Shown: one piece after another, positions 6,261 through 9,840 of the stretch
Layout: every line of letters starts with the position of its first letter
How positions within the stretch are numbered: the stretch's first letter is position 1
Assembly (NCBI GenBank): GCA_946482375.1
Contig: CAMLRH010000076.1
Span: 1 to 9,840 of the forward strand
DNA: 9,840 nucleotides
Reading direction: 5' to 3'
Source: an uncultured Caulobacteraceae bacterium
GTDB lineage: Bacteria; Pseudomonadota; Alphaproteobacteria; Caulobacterales; Caulobacteraceae
Position numbers and translations under genes: made by a program
The notes under the pieces: model-generated
Databases searched by the model: none
What the model was told of the DNA's origin: nothing
Seen by the model: the letters and a program-made list of their open reading frames with translations, nothing else

Positions 6261-6797
6261 ATGCGCAGGCTGACACCACACCCGGATTTCCCTTGTCTGT
6301 CCGGGGCTTACGTCGAATCGCGAGTCAACTTGTCGCAGAACGGCGTTATGTCTCTGGGGTATGTCCTGGGCGGGTTGGAGGTGGGGGTGAAGCTTCCCCG
6401 CCATGCCTTTTCGGCCCGCAAAAGTGACCTATGGCGGCACACCTGCTTCGAGGCGTTCGTCCGCGCCGGGGGTGACGGCTATCTGGAGATCAACCTGTCG
6501 CCTTCGACCGAATGGGCCGTCTACGCCTTCGACGGCTATCGGCAGGGGATGCGGCCGGCCGACCTGCCGCCGCCGCGGATCGAGGTGGAACAGGCGCCTG
6601 ACCGCTTCGAATTACGCGCGGAACTCGATCTTGGCGGCCTTTTGCCCGTGGAAGCGCTCTGGAAGGTGGGTCTGACGGCCGTTGTCGAAACGGAGGAGGG
6701 GCTTTCCTACTGGGCGCTGGCCCACCCGCCGGGGAAGCCGGACTTCCACCACCCCGATTGCTTTGCGCTCGAACTTCCCGCAACTGGACGCCCATGA
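6261..6797 (+). CDS. DOMON-like domain-containing protein
   Basis: This 178-residue protein carries the signature of a conserved family annotated as DOMON-like in Caulobacterales and Sphingomonadales. The features are LWRHTCFEAFV (57-67), YLEINLSPSTEWAVYAFDGY (74-93) followed by RQGM, and WALAHPPGKPDFHHPDCFAL (151-170). The fold is expected to be a beta-sandwich. Classical DOMON domains bind haem or sugars outside the cell, but this protein has no signal peptide or membrane helix, so it is probably cytoplasmic and its ligand is unknown. The conserved His residues near the C-terminus could bind a ligand or metal (inference). It is the first gene of a three-gene run: its stop overlaps the start of the NamZ-like gene (ATGA), suggesting coupled expression with a peptidoglycan-sugar hydrolase. 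Confidence 0.85.
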   Translation: MRRLTPHPDFPCLSGAYVESRVNLSQNGVMSLGYVLGGLEVGVKLPRHAFSARKSDLWRHTCFEAFVRAGGDGYLEINLSPSTEWAVYAFDGYRQGMRPADLPPPRIEVEQAPDRFELRAELDLGGLLPVEALWKVGLTAVVETEEGLSYWALAHPPGKPDFHHPDCFALELPATGRP

Positions 6798-7996
6798 AGT
6801 TCGGCATCGACCGCCTGCTGGCTGATCCTGAGCTGCGCAAGCCGCTGGCCGGCCGCCGCGTGGCGCTGCTGGCGCACCCCGCCTCGGTGACCGAGACGCT
6901 GGAGCATTCGCTGGACCGCCTTGCGAGGTGTCCCGATTTGGGACTCACCGTTGCGTTCGGCCCTCAGCACGGCCTGCGCGGGGACAAGCAGGACAACATG
7001 GTGGAGTCCGAGGACTTCCACGATCCCGTCCATGGCATCCCGGTCTTCAGCCTCTACGGCGAGGTCCGGCGGCCGACCGACGCCATGATGGAGACGTTCG
7101 ACGTCCTGCTCGTCGATCTGCAGGACCTCGGCTGCCGCATCTACACCTTCATCACCACGCTGCGGTACGTGCTGGAGGCGGCGGCAGAGCACGGCAAGGC
7201 GGTCTGGGTGCTGGATCGGCCCAACCCGGTCGGCCGTCCGGTCGAGGGCCTGACGCTGCGGCCCGGCTGGGAGAGCTTCGTCGGCGCGGGGGCCATGCCC
7301 ATGCGCCACGGCCTGACGCTCGGCGAACTCGGCCACTGGTTCATCAAGACGCTGAAGCTCGACGTCGAATACCGCGTCATCGAGATGGAAGGCTGGGCGC
7401 CGCACGACGCCCCCGGCTATGGCTGGCCGCTGAACGAGCGGGTCTGGGTCAATCCGAGCCCCAATGCGCCCAACCTGTGGATGGCGCGCGCCTACGCGGG
7501 CACGGTGATGGTCGAGGGCGCGACCCTGTCGGAAGGCCGCGGCACCACGCGCTCGCTGGAGCTGTTCGGCGCGCCGGATATCGACGCCCGCGCCGTGCTG
7601 GCCGAAATGCAGGCGCTGGCCCCGCAGTGGCTGGAGGGCTGCAGCTTACGGGAATGCTGGTTCGAGCCGACCTTCCACAAGCATGCGGGCCAGCTCTGCA
7701 ACGGCATCCAGATTCACACCGAGGGGCCGGCCTACGACCACGAGGCCTTCCGACCCTGGCGGTTGCAGGCGTTGGGGTTCAAGGCGATCCGTCGTCTGCA
7801 GCCCGACTACCCGCTCTGGCGCCACTTCGACTACGAGTACGAGCACGGCAAACTCGCCATCGACGTCATCAACGGGGGCCCAGCGCTTCGTGAATGGGTC
7901 GACGACCCGGCCGCCACGCCCGCCGACCTCGACGCCCTGACCACGCCCGACGAACAAGCCTGGCTGGAAGAGCGGCGGGAATACAAGCTGTACTGA
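6794..7996 (+). CDS. NamZ-like exo-beta-N-acetylmuramidase family protein (DUF1343)
   Basis: This 400-residue protein spans the DUF1343 family, founded by Bacillus subtilis NamZ (formerly YbbC), which removes MurNAc from the non-reducing end of peptidoglycan fragments. Landmarks are RVALLAHPASV (22-32), FGPQHGLRGDKQDNMVES (55-72), GIPVFSLYGEVRRPT (81-95), VLLVDLQDLGCRIYTFITTL, VWVLDRPNPVGRPVEG, WVNPSPNAPNL, GATLSEGRGTTRSLELFGAP and a C-terminal FEPTFHKHAGQLCNGIQIH. The ATG at 6794 is chosen because it overlaps the previous stop (ATGA) and begins at the family N-terminus; an in-frame ATG 36 nt earlier adds 12 unlikely residues. There is no signal peptide, so it would act in the cytoplasm on imported or recycled fragments. 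Where many members have PEHG, this protein has PQHG (Gln58), a possible loss or change of a catalytic Glu. The next gene follows after 1 nt. Confidence 0.9.
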   Translation: MKFGIDRLLADPELRKPLAGRRVALLAHPASVTETLEHSLDRLARCPDLGLTVAFGPQHGLRGDKQDNMVESEDFHDPVHGIPVFSLYGEVRRPTDAMMETFDVLLVDLQDLGCRIYTFITTLRYVLEAAAEHGKAVWVLDRPNPVGRPVEGLTLRPGWESFVGAGAMPMRHGLTLGELGHWFIKTLKLDVEYRVIEMEGWAPHDAPGYGWPLNERVWVNPSPNAPNLWMARAYAGTVMVEGATLSEGRGTTRSLELFGAPDIDARAVLAEMQALAPQWLEGCSLRECWFEPTFHKHAGQLCNGIQIHTEGPAYDHEAFRPWRLQALGFKAIRRLQPDYPLWRHFDYEYEHGKLAIDVINGGPALREWVDDPAATPADLDALTTPDEQAWLEERREYKLY

Positions 7997-7997
7997 G

Positions 7998-8990
7998 ATG
8001 GCCGCGCATGGGGACCTCTGCCGGCGTCTTGGCATCGAGCTTCCCATCGTCCAGGCCCCGATGGGCGGGGCGGCCAATCCCGCGCTGGCGGCTGCGGTCA
8101 GCAACGCCGGCGGGCTCGGCATGCTGGCGCTGTCGTGGCATCCGGTCGAGGCGCTGCGGGCGGAGATCCGCGCGACACAGGCGCTGACCGACAAGCCGTT
8201 CGGAATCAACCTCGTTCTGGCTTTTCCACAGGAGGCCCGGCTGGCCGCCGCGCTGGAGGAAGGCGTGCGGATCGTCTCCTTCTTCTGGGGCGACCCCGCG
8301 CCCTTCGTCGATCGGGCCCACGCCGCCGGCGCTCTGGCTATGACCACGGTCGGCAGCGCGGCAGAAGCGAAGGCCGCCGCCGACGCCGGGGTGGACGTGA
8401 TCGTCGCCCAGGGCTGCGAGGCTGGCGGCCATGTCTGGGGCCAGGTCGGGACCCTCCCGCTCGTTGCCGCCGTGGTCGACGCGGTGACGCCGACGCCGGT
8501 GCTGGCGGCGGGGGGTATCTCCGACGGGCGAGGGCTAGCCGCCGCGCTGGCGCTGGGCGCGGGCGGAGCCTGGATCGGCACCCGCTTCCTTGCCAGCGAG
8601 GAGGCGGCGATCCATCCGCTCTACCGCGAGCGCCTGTTCGCGGCCGATGAGACGGCGACCGTCCATACCGAGCTGTTCGACGGCGGCTGGCCGAACGCCC
8701 CGCACCGGGTGCTGCGCAACTCGACCGTCGAGGCGTGGGAGGCGGCGGGTTGTCCCAAAACGGGACGGCCGGGCGAGGGCGAGGTCGTCTGCCAGAGCGC
8801 GTTCGGTCCGATGCCGCGCTACGCCTCCTACACCGCCGGTCCCAACGACACCGGCGACATCGAAGCGACCTCGCTGTGGGCGGGACAGGGCGTGGCCGGG
8901 GTGACCCGCACCCAGCCCGCCGCCGACATCGTCCGCGACATCGCCGCCGAGGCCCGCACCGTCCTGGGTTCGCTCGCGACGGCCTTCTAG
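7998..8990 (+). CDS. Nitronate monooxygenase family flavoprotein (2-nitropropane dioxygenase-like)
   Basis: This 330-residue FMN-dependent TIM-barrel protein oxidises alkyl nitronates such as propionate-3-nitronate, or acts as a related NAD(P)H:flavin oxidoreductase. Visible motifs are IVQAPMGG at the N-terminus (17-24), a GINLVLAF strand (69-76), QGCEAGGHVWG (138-148) with the expected catalytic His145, AAGGISDGRG (170-179) for FMN phosphate binding, and GTRFLAS (194-200). The AGGH His and the GGI and GTRF motifs are those of class I enzymes, and nothing essential appears missing. Length is normal. It starts 1 nt after the NamZ-like stop and so is the third gene of that operon; a biochemical link with muramic-sugar release is not obvious. 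A detoxifying role is the family's usual explanation. Confidence 0.9.
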   Translation: MAAHGDLCRRLGIELPIVQAPMGGAANPALAAAVSNAGGLGMLALSWHPVEALRAEIRATQALTDKPFGINLVLAFPQEARLAAALEEGVRIVSFFWGDPAPFVDRAHAAGALAMTTVGSAAEAKAAADAGVDVIVAQGCEAGGHVWGQVGTLPLVAAVVDAVTPTPVLAAGGISDGRGLAAALALGAGGAWIGTRFLASEEAAIHPLYRERLFAADETATVHTELFDGGWPNAPHRVLRNSTVEAWEAAGCPKTGRPGEGEVVCQSAFGPMPRYASYTAGPNDTGDIEATSLWAGQGVAGVTRTQPAADIVRDIAAEARTVLGSLATAF

Positions 8991-8996
8991 GCCGGC

Positions 8997-9031
8997 TTGA
9001 CAGCACCGGAAGCGGGTTCAGCCTTACGCGT
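8997..9031 (+). promoter_or_regulatory. Possible promoter for the second ECF sigma gene, leaderless
   Basis: The 41-nt gap after the flavoprotein gene contains a perfect TTGACA (8997-9002) exactly 35 nt before the sigma ATG at 9032. Transcription starting at the normal distance would begin at or beside the ATG. The -10 region (near 9020-9027, GCCTTAC) is poor, and no Shine-Dalgarno precedes the ATG. The TTGACA is seen; promoter function is weakly supported. Confidence 0.3.
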
Positions 9032-9586
9032 ATGGGCGTCGCACGCACGCATACGCAGGGGGACCATGCCGCCGAGCTGGCGAAACAGCTCGACGCGCGC
9101 TACCGCGCCGCCCTGATGAACTACTTCCTGCGGCGGGTGCGCGACCGCGCCGAGGCTGAGGACCTGACGCAGGAGGTTTTCCTGCGCATCGTGCGCCGCC
9201 CAGACCCCGCGCCGCTGGAGAACGCCGAGGTCTTCCTGTTCTCCATCGCCGGCAACCTGCTGCGCGACCGGGCCCGGCGCGCCGCCAGCCGCCACAAGGC
9301 CGATCATCGCAGCCTCGACGATCCGGACGGCGATCTGACCCATTCGCCGTCGCTCATTGAGGCTCGCGCGCCCGACCGCGTCCTAATGAGTCAGGAGTCC
9401 CTCGGCGAGGTGCTGAGGGCGCTGGACGAGCTTGGCGAAAGGACCCGCGACATCTTCATTCTCTACAAGCTCGAGAAGATGAAGCACCGCGAGATCGGCG
9501 CGTTGTACGGCCTGTCGGCCAGCGCCGTGGAGAAGTATGTGCGCAAGGCGACCGCTCACCTGGCGAAGAGGTTTGGCCGGCCATGA
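9032..9586 (+). CDS. ECF-family RNA polymerase sigma factor, FecI-like
   Basis: This 184-residue protein has the two ECF sigma domains and little else. Region 2 is at about 22-88 (YRAALMNYFLRRVRDRAEAE, then DLTQEVFLRI at 44-53 for core binding and -10 recognition, and FSIAGNLLRDRARR). A linker is at about 90-122. Region 4 is at about 124-180 (LGEVLRALDELGERTRDIFI, then KMKHREIGALYGLSASAVEK, the -35-binding helix-turn-helix). The start at 9032 is chosen because it gives a normal-length N-terminus; the open frame extends upstream into the flavoprotein gene but without sigma-like sequence. The stop overlaps the ATG of a fecR-type gene (ATGA), so this is the sigma of a second surface-signalling cassette. 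It probably drives genes lying to the right of the window, including a receptor. Confidence 0.93.
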   Translation: MGVARTHTQGDHAAELAKQLDARYRAALMNYFLRRVRDRAEAEDLTQEVFLRIVRRPDPAPLENAEVFLFSIAGNLLRDRARRAASRHKADHRSLDDPDGDLTHSPSLIEARAPDRVLMSQESLGEVLRALDELGERTRDIFILYKLEKMKHREIGALYGLSASAVEKYVRKATAHLAKRFGRP

Positions 9587-9840
9587 GCGCGCCCGTCCGC
9601 CCGATCGAACCGACCGACGCGGTGCTGGACGCGGCCGCCGGCTGGCGTCTGCGCATGGACGAGGCCGGCTGGTCGCTCGCCGACGAGCAGGCGCTGGAGG
9701 CCTGGCTGGGCGAGGACGAAACCCATGCCGAGGCGTTCGCGCGCACTGGCGACGTCTGGGAGTATTTCGAGGAGCACGCCGCCGCGCCCGAGATGATGCG
9801 GGCCCGCCGCGATGCCATCGACCGCGCTCAGCGGCGGGCC
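9583..9840 (+). CDS. FecR family protein, N-terminal part (runs off the window)
   Basis: Eighty-six codons are present with no stop. The protein shows the N-terminal DUF4880-type helical domain of FecR proteins: AVLDAAAGWRLRMDEAGWS (14-32), then LEAWLGEDETHAEAFARTGD (43-62) and VWEYFEEH. This part binds the sigma factor in the cytoplasm. The ATGA overlap with the ECF sigma gene supports both the start and the pairing. The membrane helix and periplasmic domain are not in view. It is clearly different from the first FecR protein of the window, so the two cassettes are not a recent duplication. Confidence 0.9.
   Translation, partial: MSAPVRPIEPTDAVLDAAAGWRLRMDEAGWSLADEQALEAWLGEDETHAEAFARTGDVWEYFEEHAAAPEMMRARRDAIDRAQRRA

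Noticed and set aside
6314..6326. Two GANTC (CcrM methylation) sites 3 nt apart near the start of the DOMON-like gene
   Set aside because: GANTC sites are scattered through the window at an unremarkable density, and these lie inside coding sequence and not in a promoter.
6758..6793. Upstream ATG extending the NamZ-like protein by 12 residues
   Set aside because: The extension lies inside the DOMON-like gene, is not family-like, and the ATG at 6794 forms a typical ATGA overlap with the preceding stop.
8735..9031. Upstream start that would add 99 residues to the second ECF sigma factor
   Set aside because: The added part is antiparallel in character to nothing known, is Arg-rich out-of-frame translation of the flavoprotein gene, and ECF sigma factors of this type have no such N-terminal domain.

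Overview
The window is GC-rich, densely coded DNA from an alphaproteobacterium, most likely a member of the Caulobacterales (Caulobacter/Phenylobacterium/Brevundimonas type). The grounds are: a very large TonB-dependent receptor of the style common in that order, tandem ECF-sigma/FecR pairs with ATGA overlaps, a DUF4402 secreted protein, a DOMON-like protein typical of Caulobacterales and Sphingomonadales, and a GCTANAWC-like -10 box placed for a leaderless start. No tRNA, rRNA, insertion sequence or CRISPR array is visible. The organism call is inference.

Left block (1-5603, + strand): the last 27 codons of an ECF sigma factor, a FecR-type anti-sigma/signal-transducing protein (81-1112) and a 1446-residue TonB-dependent receptor with an N-terminal STN signalling domain (1191-5531). 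Together they form a classical cell-surface signalling cassette: ligand at the receptor, signal through STN to the periplasmic part of FecR, release or activation of the sigma factor. The block ends at a strong intrinsic terminator (5568-5603). The receptor is unusual. A normal receptor barrel appears to end at Phe1096, and about 330 further residues look like a second, complete outer-membrane beta-barrel.

Middle: a small secreted DUF4402 protein on the - strand (5643-6170), then a 90-bp divergent promoter region (6171-6260). That region holds a good sigma-54 type -24/-12 element reading toward DUF4402, and a -10-like box reading toward the next operon.

Right block (6261-8990, + strand): three tightly packed genes for a DOMON-like protein, a NamZ/DUF1343 exo-muramidase family protein without a signal peptide, and a class I nitronate monooxygenase-like flavoprotein. 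The spacing (ATGA overlap, then a 1-nt gap) implies one transcript.

Right end (9032-9840): a second ECF sigma factor overlapping the start of a second FecR protein, which runs off the window. A second signalling cassette therefore probably continues to the right. The most notable items are the receptor-plus-second-barrel fusion, a possible Shine-Dalgarno-sequestering hairpin switch in the receptor leader, the candidate sigma-54 promoter, and a Glu-to-Gln change at a likely catalytic position of the NamZ-like protein.
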